A stretch of DNA of 64,000 bases from a bacterium D16-56 (GTDB lineage Bacteria > Bacillota > Clostridia > Lachnospirales > Lachnospiraceae). Shown here piece by piece: positions 8,855 through 16,949 of the stretch. The stretch is taken from positions 350,849 through 414,848 of the forward strand of contig RAYY01000001.1 in the NCBI GenBank assembly GCA_003611875.1, written 5' to 3'. The notes under the pieces are model-generated. The model was given only the letters and a program-made list of their open reading frames with translations. It made no database searches and was not told the origin of the DNA. Every line of letters starts with the position of its first letter. The stretch's first letter is position 1. A program made the position numbers and the translations under genes.

Positions 8855-8887
8855 AAAAAGCCGGATTCCTCCGACCTTTTTGCTTTT
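8855..8887 (-). terminator. Intrinsic terminator after aroD
   Basis: On the minus strand a short hairpin (GTCGGA, loop GGAA, TCCGGC) is flanked by A-rich and T-rich runs ending in CTTTTTGTTTT. It lies 12-45 bases past the aroD stop codon. The flanking A and T runs mean it could also stop rightward transcription. Confidence 0.7.
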
Positions 8888-8898
8888 CCATATCCCTT

Positions 8899-9660
8899 CT
8901 ACTCCAGATTCCGGTGAATTACCTCCAAAACCTCCGAAAGCTCCTTTGCCCCAGGCTGTCCGGGGGCAGATCTCTGTCCTATGGCACCAAAGGTAAGAGC
9001 CGAACCAAAGGTCTCTCCCACCAGCCGGCTGACCATGCCGATGGAGGACATGGACATGGTGACAATGGGACACTCCAAGGCCTGGCTCATCTCCAAGGTA
9101 ACTGCAAGCAATGCCAGCACATCCCACTTTGACTGGGGCATTACCGCCAGCTTAGGGATATCTGCGCCGGCCTGATACATTTTCTGCAGGCGTCCCATCA
9201 TCTCCTCCTTGGTAGGAGTCTTAAAAAATTCATGGCTGGACATCATCACCCGCACCCGCGCCCTGCGGGCTTCCTGAACCATCTGCCCGATTCGGTCCCC
9301 TGCGGTAAACAGCTCCAAATCCACCAAATCCACAGTCCCGCTTTTTATGGCAGCAAGATTCAGCTCTATGTACTCCTCAAAAGGCAGCGATTTCTCTCCG
9401 CCCTCCTTCTCTGTGCGGAAGGTAAATAAAAGCGGCATCTCTCCCAGAACCTGTCTTAGACAGCCGGCCAGCCGGATCACCTTCTCTGGGCTGGCAGCAT
9501 CCTCATACCAATCCACCCGCCACTCCGCTATATCCACCGGAAGATCTGCAAACCCCTTTGCTGCCTCTAAAATTCCGTCTGCCGAAGAAGCTACAATTGG
9601 TACACAAATCTTCGGTCTTCCCTGTCCGATTGCAATATTTCTTATCATCACTGGTTTCAT
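8899..9660 (-). CDS. aroD: 3-dehydroquinate dehydratase, type I
   Basis: Converts 3-dehydroquinate to 3-dehydroshikimate through a Schiff base, in the shikimate pathway for aromatic amino acids. The protein is 253 residues, the standard length. The motifs are clear: GRPKICVPIVA near the start, DIAEWRVDW, LVDLELF, the catalytic His in VMMSSHEFFKTP and the Schiff-base Lys in GADIPKLAVMPQ, then SMSSIGMVSRLVGETFGSAL and the closing region SAPGQPGA. The start is the ATG at 9660 with GGGAGG upstream; a longer in-frame extension has no support. It is a single-gene unit with its own promoter and terminator. Isolated catabolic aroD-like genes exist, so a role in quinate use is an alternative, but nothing nearby supports it. 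Confidence 0.95.
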   Translation of the reverse strand: MKPVMIRNIAIGQGRPKICVPIVASSADGILEAAKGFADLPVDIAEWRVDWYEDAASPEKVIRLAGCLRQVLGEMPLLFTFRTEKEGGEKSLPFEEYIELNLAAIKSGTVDLVDLELFTAGDRIGQMVQEARRARVRVMMSSHEFFKTPTKEEMMGRLQKMYQAGADIPKLAVMPQSKWDVLALLAVTLEMSQALECPIVTMSMSSIGMVSRLVGETFGSALTFGAIGQRSAPGQPGAKELSEVLEVIHRNLE

Positions 9661-9723
9661 CCAAGTCCTCCCTTCCGGATCTATCCTATGCCTGTTTCTT
9701 CCTTTCCATGTTTTTGCAAAAAA

Positions 9724-9752
9724 AGTATACCACAAATCTCCTCTTTTGTATA
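9724..9752 (-). promoter_or_regulatory. Probable aroD promoter
   Basis: Minus strand TATACA (9747-9752), 17 bases, TATACT (9724-9729), then a T-rich initial region about 65-90 bases upstream of the aroD ATG. The -35 box matches the consensus at four of six positions. Confidence 0.55.
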
Positions 9753-9871
9753 CTCCCGGCATCCTCTGAGCCTGTTTCCAATCCTTTCCCAAGGCCCGGA
9801 CACCATAGGCAGGCAAACAACATCGTCTGTTCCATTGCCCACTCTCCACAAAAAAACCATCCTGCAGAAAT

Positions 9872-9916
9872 AAAAAGCCCCCTGACGAAGATTCCTTCGC
9901 CAGGAGACCCTTTTTT
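9872..9916 (-). terminator. Intrinsic terminator after the spore protein gene
   Basis: Minus strand hairpin GTCTCCTGGCGAAG, loop GAAT, CTTCGTCAGGGGGC, followed by TTTTTATTTC. It stands about 50 bases past the stop of the small acid-soluble spore protein. The plus strand also has a T-run, so it may work both ways. Confidence 0.88.
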
Positions 9917-9964
9917 CAGATAATCTTTAATGACTGACAGCTTTTATTTGCATTCTGCCGAAAT

Positions 9965-10171
9965 TTACTTGCCGGCCATCTGCTTTTCCTGAGCTTCGAT
10001 CATCTTCTTGACCATATAACCGCCCACAGAACCATTCTGTGCGGAAGTCAGGTTGCCGTTGTAGCCGTTAGATAACGGAACTCCCAGTTCCTGCGCTACT
10101 TCCATTTTGAAACGATCCAGTGCCTCTTTTGCCTCCGGTACTTCAGCTCTGTTAGAAGATCTGCTTGCCAT
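9965..10171 (-). CDS. Small acid-soluble spore protein, alpha/beta type
   Basis: DNA-binding protein that coats and protects the chromosome in dormant spores and is degraded by GPR protease at germination. It is 68 residues, the usual size. Family signatures: EALDRFKMEVAQELGVPL, which includes the GPR cleavage region, and GNLTSAQNGSVGGYMVKKMI. The start is the ATG at 10171 (MASRSSNRAEVPEAK) with AAGGAGGG ten bases upstream; the longer in-frame extension is not coding in character. It is monocistronic with a strong terminator. It should be transcribed in the forespore by sigma-G, but I could not find a convincing sigma-G promoter by eye. Its presence shows the organism is an endospore former. 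Confidence 0.96.
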   Translation of the reverse strand: MASRSSNRAEVPEAKEALDRFKMEVAQELGVPLSNGYNGNLTSAQNGSVGGYMVKKMIEAQEKQMAGK

Positions 10172-10195
10172 GATAAAAGCCCTCCTTTTCTTGTT

Positions 10196-10215
10196 AGCCT
10201 GCCGTAAGGCAGGCT
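10196..10215 (-). other. Perfect hairpin in the spore protein leader
   Basis: AGCCTGCC, four-base loop, GGCAGGCT: an eight-pair perfect stem ending about 25 bases before the spore protein start codon and just upstream of its ribosome site. It may stabilise the message, which must persist in the forespore. There is no T-run, so it is not a terminator. Confidence 0.6.
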
Positions 10216-10435
10216 CTTTAGAAAAGTTCTGCCCCACGACATGTTTGTTTTTTGTTACGCTCATAGTATATGTGTTCAAAAAAATAATACACTAGAAGCT
10301 TCTGCGTAATTTGTCAGAAATTTGAAACTTTTCATCATGGCTGGAAATTACAAAAAACTGCTTTATACTAATACATCGCTGCACTAATCTCGAAGTAAAT
10401 AGTGCTTGATATTCGTGCCAGCCTTCCCATAGGAT

Positions 10436-11491
10436 CTACATGGTAGTAAAGCGGTAGATGGTGGTAGTTCTGTATTCTTCCCCTGCCTTCAAAAACGGCG
10501 ACGGGAACTGCGGCTTATTGACAGCGTCCGGAAAATGCTGTGTCTCAAAGCAATATCCGTGGCGGGCCTGATATTCCACCCCATCCTTTCCGATTCCATC
10601 CAGCATATTGCCTGTATAGAATTGTACCCCTGGCAGATCCGTATAAACCTCCATCACACGTCCGCTGGCTTCGTCCACTGCCTTTAAGGACAAGGCCAGC
10701 TCTCCTGCCGGATGGTTCAGCGCCCAGTTATGGTCATATCCTTTTCCAAAAATCAGCGGTTCATAGTCTGCTGCGATATCCTGCCCGATTGTCTTTAAGG
10801 AGGTGAAATCCATGGGAGTTCCCTTTACCGGAACCAGCTCTCCGGTGGGAATGGAATCCTTATCTGTAACCGTGAAGAAATCCGCGTCGATCCACACCTT
10901 CTGATTCAGTACGCTGCCTGACTGATGGCCTGCAAGATTAAAATATGCATGATTGGTAAAATTTGCCACTGTATCCGCATCTGCCTTCATAAAATAGTCC
11001 AGGCGAAGGCTGTTGTTCTTTGTCAGGGTATAACTTACATGAATATCGGCATTTCCCGGATATCCCTGATCTTTGTCAGGGCTGAACAGCGAAAAGCAGA
11101 TCCTGATGCCGTCCTCTGTCTCCTCCACCTTGGTATCCCACAGCCGGTCACGGTAATAGTTCAATCCGCTGTGCAGATTGTGATGGTCTCCTGAATTAAC
11201 ATCCAGGGTATAAGTATGACCGTTAAGCGTAAAGGATGCGCCGCCGACCCGGTTGGCATTGCGCCCTACAATCTCCCCCAAATGGCCGGATAAGGTCAGG
11301 CAGCCCTCTGCCGTTCCCCTGCCCAGAAGAACATCCTCCATCTTCCCGTTCTTGTCCGGCACGATCATAGAAAGCCAGATACCGCCCAAATTGGTAAATG
11401 ACGCAGATACGCCGTTTTCATTGGTCAGGATGTATTTTTCTGCCTTCTCACCATTCTTCAATGTGCCGAAGCCTTCCTTTTTCCACCCCAT
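10436..11491 (-). CDS. galM: Aldose 1-epimerase (mutarotase)
   Basis: Interconverts alpha and beta anomers of galactose or glucose in the cytoplasm, feeding the Leloir pathway. The 351 residues match the family length. Key elements: GEIVGRNANRV (substrate Asn/Arg), DHHNLHSG (His), NFTNHAYFNLAG with the catalytic His, LPGVQFYTGN, and the catalytic Glu in HGYCFETQHFPDAVN. The start ATG at 11491 follows AAGGAGG. It is the last gene of a leftward run but is separated from kptA by about 140 bases, so it may be independent. No galactose genes are near. Confidence 0.94.
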   Translation of the reverse strand: MGWKKEGFGTLKNGEKAEKYILTNENGVSASFTNLGGIWLSMIVPDKNGKMEDVLLGRGTAEGCLTLSGHLGEIVGRNANRVGGASFTLNGHTYTLDVNSGDHHNLHSGLNYYRDRLWDTKVEETEDGIRICFSLFSPDKDQGYPGNADIHVSYTLTKNNSLRLDYFMKADADTVANFTNHAYFNLAGHQSGSVLNQKVWIDADFFTVTDKDSIPTGELVPVKGTPMDFTSLKTIGQDIAADYEPLIFGKGYDHNWALNHPAGELALSLKAVDEASGRVMEVYTDLPGVQFYTGNMLDGIGKDGVEYQARHGYCFETQHFPDAVNKPQFPSPFLKAGEEYRTTTIYRFTTM

Positions 11492-11630
11492 AAGCCAAAA
11501 TCCTCCTTAAATTATTGTGAATTTTATTCAGAACCTTTTTCATTATAACGCAAGACCTTCCATTCGTAAAGGGAAGACATTCTTTCATTCTGCGATGCTT
11601 GCCTTAAGAGTGATCCAGGATAGATCATCC

Positions 11631-12176
11631 TTACATTTTTTCCAAATATTCAGCAGGAACAGCTTTTATGAGCCAGACGCCGTTTACCGACCGATAAAAC
11701 ACACCTCCGTGGTTCTCCATCTGCCTGCTCTTAACCCGGTATACCACCGGACTTCCATGGCGGCTTCCTACCTGTCTGGCTGTATCCTCGTCTTGAGACA
11801 GGTGTACATACAGCCTGCTCTTTGGAAGAAGACCGGTTCTGTCAATGGATTCCGCAAATTTTGCTCCGGTTCCATGGTACAGGTACTCCGGCGGCGACAC
11901 CACCGAAAGCTCTACATCCACGGGAATGGAATGCCCCTGGTTTGCCCGGATCAGGGTTTTATCTTCATTGAAGGAATACCGCATTTTCCTGTCCGTCCGC
12001 ACAATTTCCTCCAGCATTTCCCTGTCAAACGGCCTTGACCTTCTGATTCCCTCAATCAACGCCTCCACCTCTGCCCAGCCATGCTCGTCCAGGGTAATTC
12101 CCGCTGCATCCGGATGGTGGCGCAGTATCAGGCTGATGAATTTGCTGATGCTGTTTAAATCAGATTGCTTACTCAT
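11631..12176 (-). CDS. kptA: RNA 2'-phosphotransferase (Tpt1/KptA family)
   Basis: Transfers an internal RNA 2'-phosphate to NAD+, leaving a clean splice or repair junction, with ADP-ribose 1'',2''-cyclic phosphate and nicotinamide as products. The 181-residue protein shows all family motifs: SLILRHHPDAAGI (catalytic Arg and His), HGWAEVEALI, RANQGHSIPVDVEL, YHGT, VHLSQDEDTARQVGSRHG, and VWLIKAVPAEYL at the end. Most bacteria lack tRNA splicing, so the enzyme is thought to act on RNA repaired after damage. It is the last gene of a five-gene operon that also holds two nucleotidyltransferases of the RlaP type and a TatD nuclease, and it starts 6 bases after the DUF503 gene. Confidence 0.95.
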   Translation of the reverse strand: MSKQSDLNSISKFISLILRHHPDAAGITLDEHGWAEVEALIEGIRRSRPFDREMLEEIVRTDRKMRYSFNEDKTLIRANQGHSIPVDVELSVVSPPEYLYHGTGAKFAESIDRTGLLPKSRLYVHLSQDEDTARQVGSRHGSPVVYRVKSRQMENHGGVFYRSVNGVWLIKAVPAEYLEKM

Positions 12177-12182
12177 GGATCT

Positions 12183-12464
12183 CTACCTTATTTCCCTTTC
12201 CTCTGCCACAATCTCCGCCTCTGTATTCTCCTCTGTAAAATGAAGGATCTCATCCATCACACGGTCTGCCTGGGCGCTGTGAGGCACAATCGCCGCCACG
12301 CCGATGACAATGGACTGGTGAATGTCCTGATCCTCCACCTCTGCGGCTGATATCTGAAATTTGTTTCGGATTTTCGCCAAAATGCTTTTCACAACCATTC
12401 TCTTTTCCTTCAGGGAATGAACCCAGGGAGCATACAGCTTTAGCTTCATCACTGCCACCTTCAT
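12183..12464 (-). CDS. DUF503 (YlxP-like) protein
   Basis: Small protein of 93 residues whose family is recognised by the N-terminal pattern KLKLYAPWVHSLKEKRMVVK and the region VEDQDIHQSIVIGVA. Family members are usually encoded beside rbfA in the ribosome/translation cluster and have a ferredoxin-like fold; their role is unclear. Here it is instead between tatD and kptA, 6 bases from kptA, inside an RNA-processing operon, which hints at an RNA-linked role. Full length, no anomaly. Confidence 0.88.
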   Translation of the reverse strand: MKVAVMKLKLYAPWVHSLKEKRMVVKSILAKIRNKFQISAAEVEDQDIHQSIVIGVAAIVPHSAQADRVMDEILHFTEENTEAEIVAEEREIR

Positions 12465-12527
12465 AAACTTCCCCCTTCTTCTCTCATCAAAATTTCCCCC
12501 TTCCTCCAGCCATGCTTTAAAAGCCTT

Positions 12528-13310
12528 CTATTGGATTCCAAAAATCCTCTCTGTATTCTGCCTTGCATGCAGAATCAGCTCATCCTCCGCTATGCCCATG
12601 TACTTGGCCAGCTCCCTTGCCACATACACAATATTTTCCGGCACATTGATCCTTCCCAGTCCCGGCACATCGCGGGGTGTCAGGTAAGGAGCATCGGTCT
12701 CGATCAAAATCCGGTCAAGAGGGATGATTTTCACTGCCTCCCGCAGCTCCTTTCCTCTCCTGTCATCACAGATCCATCCGGTAATTCCAATGGAAAAGCC
12801 CATGGACAGATATTGATCCAGCACCTTTTTATCCCCGGTAAAGCAGTGAACCACCGATTTTCTGCAAATGTCAGGATGCTTCTTAAACCTTCTGACAAAC
12901 TCCTCCGCAGCCCCGCGTTCATGAAGAAACAAAGGCTTGTCAAGCCCCTCTGCCAGCACGATATGCTTTTCCAGACACCGGATCTGATTCTCCCGCGACG
13001 AAAACATTCGGTCAAAATCAAGTCCGCATTCCCCCACTGCAAGGATCCTGTCATTTTCCCCCATCAGACGCTTAATCTGCTCAAAATCCTCTTTTCTCGC
13101 AGAATCCGCATTGTGAGGATGGATTCCGGCTGTCCCATAAGCCTTATGGGTTCTGAGAAAGGCATCAATCTGTTGATTTTCTCGTCGGTCCGTGCCTGTC
13201 AGAATACAGCACACGCCATTTGCCAGACCATTCTCCACAATCCTTTCCGGATCCGGGAATTGTCTGCAGAACAGATTCACCCCGATATCATAATACTTGA
13301 TCTCATTCAT
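12528..13310 (-). CDS. tatD: TatD-family metal-dependent nuclease
   Basis: Amidohydrolase-fold exonuclease of 260 residues. The start YYDIGVNLFCRQF resembles Escherichia coli TatD itself rather than the commoner YcfH/TatD subgroup, which begins with DTHAHL. Other motifs: GTAGIHPHNAD, VGECGLDFDRMFS (metal Glu), PLFLHERGA (His), VVHCFTGDKKVLDQ (His), IGITGWICDDRRG, LIETDAPYLTPRD (Asp). TatD has 3'-5' exonuclease activity on single-stranded DNA and RNA. Its place in an operon with nucleotidyltransferases and kptA suggests trimming of damaged nucleic-acid ends. The spacing is 34 bases from the upstream gene and 63 to the downstream one. Confidence 0.93.
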   Translation of the reverse strand: MNEIKYYDIGVNLFCRQFPDPERIVENGLANGVCCILTGTDRRENQQIDAFLRTHKAYGTAGIHPHNADSARKEDFEQIKRLMGENDRILAVGECGLDFDRMFSSRENQIRCLEKHIVLAEGLDKPLFLHERGAAEEFVRRFKKHPDICRKSVVHCFTGDKKVLDQYLSMGFSIGITGWICDDRRGKELREAVKIIPLDRILIETDAPYLTPRDVPGLGRINVPENIVYVARELAKYMGIAEDELILHARQNTERIFGIQ

Positions 13311-13344
13311 TTTTTACCATCCCTTTCTCATTCTCAACCGTTTT

Positions 13345-14148
13345 CTATATATCTTCCTGAAAACCAGTTATTTCCGTCAGCCGAAGCATCCTTTGAAAGC
13401 ATTCATTCAGTTTCTTCCAATCCTTGTTATGATCATCCCTCATCCTGTGAACAATCCCCTTCTGCCTTTCCAGCTCCGTTTCGATAAATCGAAGAATGAC
13501 CGGTAAATGTGGCTTTAATTCCTTCTCTTTGGTAAACCTTTTCTTCTCCAAAAGCTCTTCCATTGCCTCCCGCAGCTCCTTTTCCGGCTCCGCCGCACGT
13601 AACAATTCTGCGAAAAGAACCGGCGGCGCCTGGTGAAACTGCTCAATATAGACCGCAGCAAGCAATGGCCGCAATGCATAAAAATACTTCTTATAGCTGA
13701 CCAGTTCACCGCAAAGCGCATCACAATAGGTATTGCTGGCAGTTCCATAATAGTGGCCGGCTGCCGACTTCTCCGAAAAATAAGCCTTGGAAACCTCCTT
13801 GATCTGCTCCCACTCCTCTGTGGTCCGATAGATCTCCGGAGAATTGCTCCACTCAAAAAGCGTGGCGTTTCCTCTGTAAAACTGCTTCAGCGCCTTTTTC
13901 AAATCCCATCCGTTTATATCCAGCACCTCATCCATCTGCCATTCAATTACATCCCGCGGTTCGTCCAGCCGCAGGTAATCTCTCATGGACCTTACATAGA
14001 TAAACCGTACATCATAGTCACTGTCCGGCGACGCAAATCCCCATGCCCGGCTTCCGGACTCAACAGCATGGAGAATCCGGACGCCCTCGTGCCCTTCTAT
14101 CTCGGTCAGCTTTTTGTCAATTTCCTGTCTGATATTGTACCTTTCCAT
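13345..14148 (-). CDS. RlaP-like nucleotidyltransferase (DNA polymerase beta fold)
   Basis: A 267-residue predicted nucleotidyltransferase. The catalytic segment is ESGSRAWGFASPDSDYDVRF: the GS motif and the DxD-type metal site of the polymerase beta superfamily. It is followed by RDVIEWQMDEVLDINGWDLKKA and YRGNATLFEWSNSPEIY, which mark the family I know as RlaP (Pfam PF10127, RNA-repair-pathway polymerase beta). Members add nucleotides to RNA ends or are linked to RNA ligases in conflict-related operons. No strong ribosome site precedes the ATG at 14148, and it starts 16 bases after a related nucleotidyltransferase gene, so it may depend on translational coupling. Substrate not proven. Confidence 0.85.
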   Translation of the reverse strand: MERYNIRQEIDKKLTEIEGHEGVRILHAVESGSRAWGFASPDSDYDVRFIYVRSMRDYLRLDEPRDVIEWQMDEVLDINGWDLKKALKQFYRGNATLFEWSNSPEIYRTTEEWEQIKEVSKAYFSEKSAAGHYYGTASNTYCDALCGELVSYKKYFYALRPLLAAVYIEQFHQAPPVLFAELLRAAEPEKELREAMEELLEKKRFTKEKELKPHLPVILRFIETELERQKGIVHRMRDDHNKDWKKLNECFQRMLRLTEITGFQEDI

Positions 14149-14164
14149 TTTTATTATACTTGTT

Positions 14165-15196
14165 TCAGTCCTCCTGTCCCTGCCCTGTCACCACATACCG
14201 GTTGACCCGCTCCACATACGTCTCCACCAGCCTCATATCCGGGTTATCCGGCAGCCGGGTCTTTCTGGCTGCTTCCTCCATCCTGCGCTCATAATCTTCC
14301 AGGATTTCATAGAACTCCGGGGAAAAGCCGCCGTCTGTCTGACGAAATTCTCCCCGGCGAATTTTCATAAGAAGCTCTGCCTCCTCCCTGCGGTGGGTGC
14401 GGATTTCCCTCAGCTCCAGAATATCCACAGCCATCATAAACAAACGGATCAAATGCATGGCATGCTTATTCAAATGCATTTCATCCTTCTTTTTGTTTCT
14501 TTTTCCGATCTTGTCATAATCCTTTACCACCGACCGCATAATCCCCAGCATATTGCTGTAATCCCTGAGCGGAAGATGCTGATAGGACGCATCCATAAAA
14601 ATCTCGGTATCCAGCCCGGGATTTTCTGCCTTGTCAATGTAGAGGCGGATGGTTCCCTTTTTGAAAACGCCGTATCTCCGGTTAAAATCCTCCATGGCAT
14701 TTCGGACGGACTTTAAAATGTGGATCTCCCGCTCGCTCTGAGCCATCGAATCCCTTGCTAAAGCATTCTGCAGGCGGCGAAGCTGGGCATCCGCATATCC
14801 GCCAAAGGACTGAATCGCCCTCTTGGAAAGAAAAAGACCGCGGTTGGCAGCCAATTCCTTTCCCAGCTCCGACTGAATCAGGTACTGATCCTCATCCAGC
14901 CCCAGGATCTCACAGGTGTTGGGATTGCATTCCAGCAAAAGCCGGATGATTTTATTAAAACCATAGATCACGGTGTCTGTATGTTCATCCTCATACTGCT
15001 CAAACCGGGTCATGCCAATCAGATCCGAAGGAAGCTGCAGTGTAACTCCCCGGAAATCAATATCACTGCTCTCCTGGCTGGTCCCATATGCATGGCTTCC
15101 CCCAAGACCCAGAAGCATCACTCTGCCTCCCAGACGGGGATGGATCCGAAGAAAATCATATTCCTTTGTTTGTATGATTTGGTTAAAATTCAACAT
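14165..15196 (-). CDS. Second RlaP-like nucleotidyltransferase
   Basis: A 343-residue relative of the next gene. The active-site segment is GLGGSHAYGTSQESSDIDFR: GS motif plus DID metal carboxylates. It then shows ECNPNTCEILGLDEDQYL and a long helical part (about 110-270) with repeated Arg/Lys that may hold RNA. It differs enough from its neighbour to be a distinct subfamily. I prefer the ATG at 15196 (MLNFNQII), with GGGAG ten bases upstream, over an ATG five codons earlier. It is the first gene of the operon that ends with kptA and stands about 25 bases behind a good promoter. Confidence 0.83.
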   Translation of the reverse strand: MLNFNQIIQTKEYDFLRIHPRLGGRVMLLGLGGSHAYGTSQESSDIDFRGVTLQLPSDLIGMTRFEQYEDEHTDTVIYGFNKIIRLLLECNPNTCEILGLDEDQYLIQSELGKELAANRGLFLSKRAIQSFGGYADAQLRRLQNALARDSMAQSEREIHILKSVRNAMEDFNRRYGVFKKGTIRLYIDKAENPGLDTEIFMDASYQHLPLRDYSNMLGIMRSVVKDYDKIGKRNKKKDEMHLNKHAMHLIRLFMMAVDILELREIRTHRREEAELLMKIRRGEFRQTDGGFSPEFYEILEDYERRMEEAARKTRLPDNPDMRLVETYVERVNRYVVTGQGQED

Positions 15197-15225
15197 CCTC
15201 TGTACTCCCATTCTATAACAGCTCT

Positions 15226-15254
15226 ATTGTATCGCGAAAAGGTAAGAAATGCAA
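15226..15254 (-). promoter_or_regulatory. Promoter of the RNA-repair-type operon
   Basis: Minus strand TTGCAT (15249-15254), 17 bases, TACAAT (15226-15231). The predicted start is near 15219, about 23 bases before the first gene. No operator-like repeat overlaps it. Confidence 0.7.
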
Positions 15255-15278
15255 TCCATTTGATTTTCTGCTCAGCCT

Positions 15279-15303
15279 CAAAATGCCCGCTCTTGGCATT
15301 TTG
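15279..15303 (-). other. Perfect hairpin between uxaC and the nucleotidyltransferase operon
   Basis: CAAAATGCC, seven-base loop, GGCATTTTG. It sits about 190 bases past the uxaC stop without a clear T-run. It may be a weak terminator or processing signal. The rest of the gap between 15255 and 15494 shows nothing else I can support. Confidence 0.4.
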
Positions 15304-15494
15304 GGACGTCATATGGTCAGCGCAGCCAGCACCCTGGCTTTGTTGGGGCAGGTCCTGCGCAGACCTGCAGTAAAAATCCGAGACTTTCACAGCCGCTGGC
15401 AAAGATCCATGAAAATCGGAATTTTCCAGGAAAAGCAAAAGGCCGCGCCCTGCCAGTCTTTTGACAGAACGCAGCCCAACTCTCTTTCTTTCAC

Positions 15495-16895
15495 TCAAAA
15501 TCCAAAAAACTCCTTCACATTCCCATAACAAATATCTTCAATGATACCCTTTAAATCTTCTTCGCTGCCAAAGTATTCTCCCCGCTCTGCCAGCCGTCCG
15601 AAATAATCGCACAGCACCCTTCGGTACAGCTCATGGCGGGGATAGCTGATAAAGCTTCGGCTGTCTGTAAGCATTCCCACGGAAAGAGACACCGGATACA
15701 GATTGGCGCATGCCTCAAACTGGCGCTGGATCCCAAATGCCTGGTCATTGAACCACCAGGGAGCTCCCAACTGCACCTTGGCCTTTGTGCCGCCCTCGCA
15801 GAATCCTGCTGCCAGCACAGCCCAATTCTCGATCTTTGTCCCGTCAAGAGGATACAGAATCGTCTTCGGCAGCTCTCCCATTCTGGTCAGGGCATCCAAA
15901 AGCTGACCTACGCTGTATACGCTGGTACGGTTGTCCGTACAGTCAAAGCCTGTGGATTTGCCGACAACAGCCACCTTTGCCGTGTTGGCATTTAAATAGG
16001 TGCCGATGTGAAGCTGCATCACAAAACCGTTGCGGCTGTACATGCGTCCCATCTCCACAAGAAAAGCGCTTCGGTACTGGTCGCATTCCCTTTCTGTCAG
16101 CTTTCTCCCCTCATACGCCTTTTCCCAGATCGCCTCGATCTCTGAATCCGTATAATCCTCCCACTTAAAGTAAGGGACTCCATTGTCTGATACCGTGGTT
16201 CCGATCTGGCGGAAAAACCTTAGCCGTTCCTCTAAAGCCGCCAGCATCTGCGCAAAGCATCCCACCTGCCTGCCTGCGCTTTTTTCCAAAAGCCCCATAT
16301 AAGGGCCAAACTCCGGATCCTCCAGAAACATGGCCCGATCCGGGCGGAATGCGCTGATCACCCGGGTCTTCATGGTCGGATCCTCTCTCATCCTCTGATG
16401 ATATTCCAGAGTGTCAATCGGATCCTCTGTGGTTGACACCAGCTCCACATGAGAGTGCTCCATACACCAGCGGCGGGTCATATGCTTTTGGACAATCATG
16501 GCTTTGGTCCTGTCATAAATCTCCTGGGCGTTGGCCGCTGTCACCGGCTGATCGATACCAAAATAACGCTTCAGCTCCAGAGCGCACCAGATATAGACAG
16601 GGTTTCCGATCATCTTGGGAAGTATGGACGCAAATGCCATATATTTCTCATAATAGCCTGCATCTCCGGTAATATATTTTTCTTCAATGCCAAAACAGCG
16701 CATGGCCCGCCATTTATAGTGATCCCCCCGCAGCCACATTTCCCCCAGATCCTCAAATTCCTGGTTCTCATACATTTCCTGCGGCTGCAGATGACAGTGA
16801 TAATCAATAATCGGCAGATCTTCCGCATACTCGTGGTACAGGCGGCTTCCGGTCTTATTGGTCAAAAACAACTCCTCGCTGAATGTTCCTCTCAT
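15495..16895 (-). CDS. uxaC: Glucuronate/galacturonate isomerase
   Basis: Isomerises D-glucuronate to D-fructuronate and D-galacturonate to D-tagaturonate, the first intracellular step of uronate use. The 466 residues fit the family. Clear motifs: PIIDYHCHLQPQEMYEN (metal His), LRGDHYKWRAMR, HVELVSTTEDPIDTLEYH, MQLHIGTYLNANT, and the end GNVKEFFGF. The start is ATG 16895, with AAGGAGAG eight bases upstream; an earlier in-frame TTG is less likely. It is the last gene of a leftward uronate operon and follows an SDR gene by about 55 bases. Confidence 0.96.
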   Translation of the reverse strand: MRGTFSEELFLTNKTGSRLYHEYAEDLPIIDYHCHLQPQEMYENQEFEDLGEMWLRGDHYKWRAMRCFGIEEKYITGDAGYYEKYMAFASILPKMIGNPVYIWCALELKRYFGIDQPVTAANAQEIYDRTKAMIVQKHMTRRWCMEHSHVELVSTTEDPIDTLEYHQRMREDPTMKTRVISAFRPDRAMFLEDPEFGPYMGLLEKSAGRQVGCFAQMLAALEERLRFFRQIGTTVSDNGVPYFKWEDYTDSEIEAIWEKAYEGRKLTERECDQYRSAFLVEMGRMYSRNGFVMQLHIGTYLNANTAKVAVVGKSTGFDCTDNRTSVYSVGQLLDALTRMGELPKTILYPLDGTKIENWAVLAAGFCEGGTKAKVQLGAPWWFNDQAFGIQRQFEACANLYPVSLSVGMLTDSRSFISYPRHELYRRVLCDYFGRLAERGEYFGSEEDLKGIIEDICYGNVKEFFGF

Positions 16896-16949
16896 CTCGG
16901 GACTCTCCTTCCAGTTTTTCAATCAGATTCCTTCCAAAATCCAATTCTC

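Noticed and set aside
10216..10330. Sigma-G promoter for the spore protein
   Set aside because: CATATACTA and GTATT are present but the spacing is about 13 bases, not 17-18, so I do not call it.
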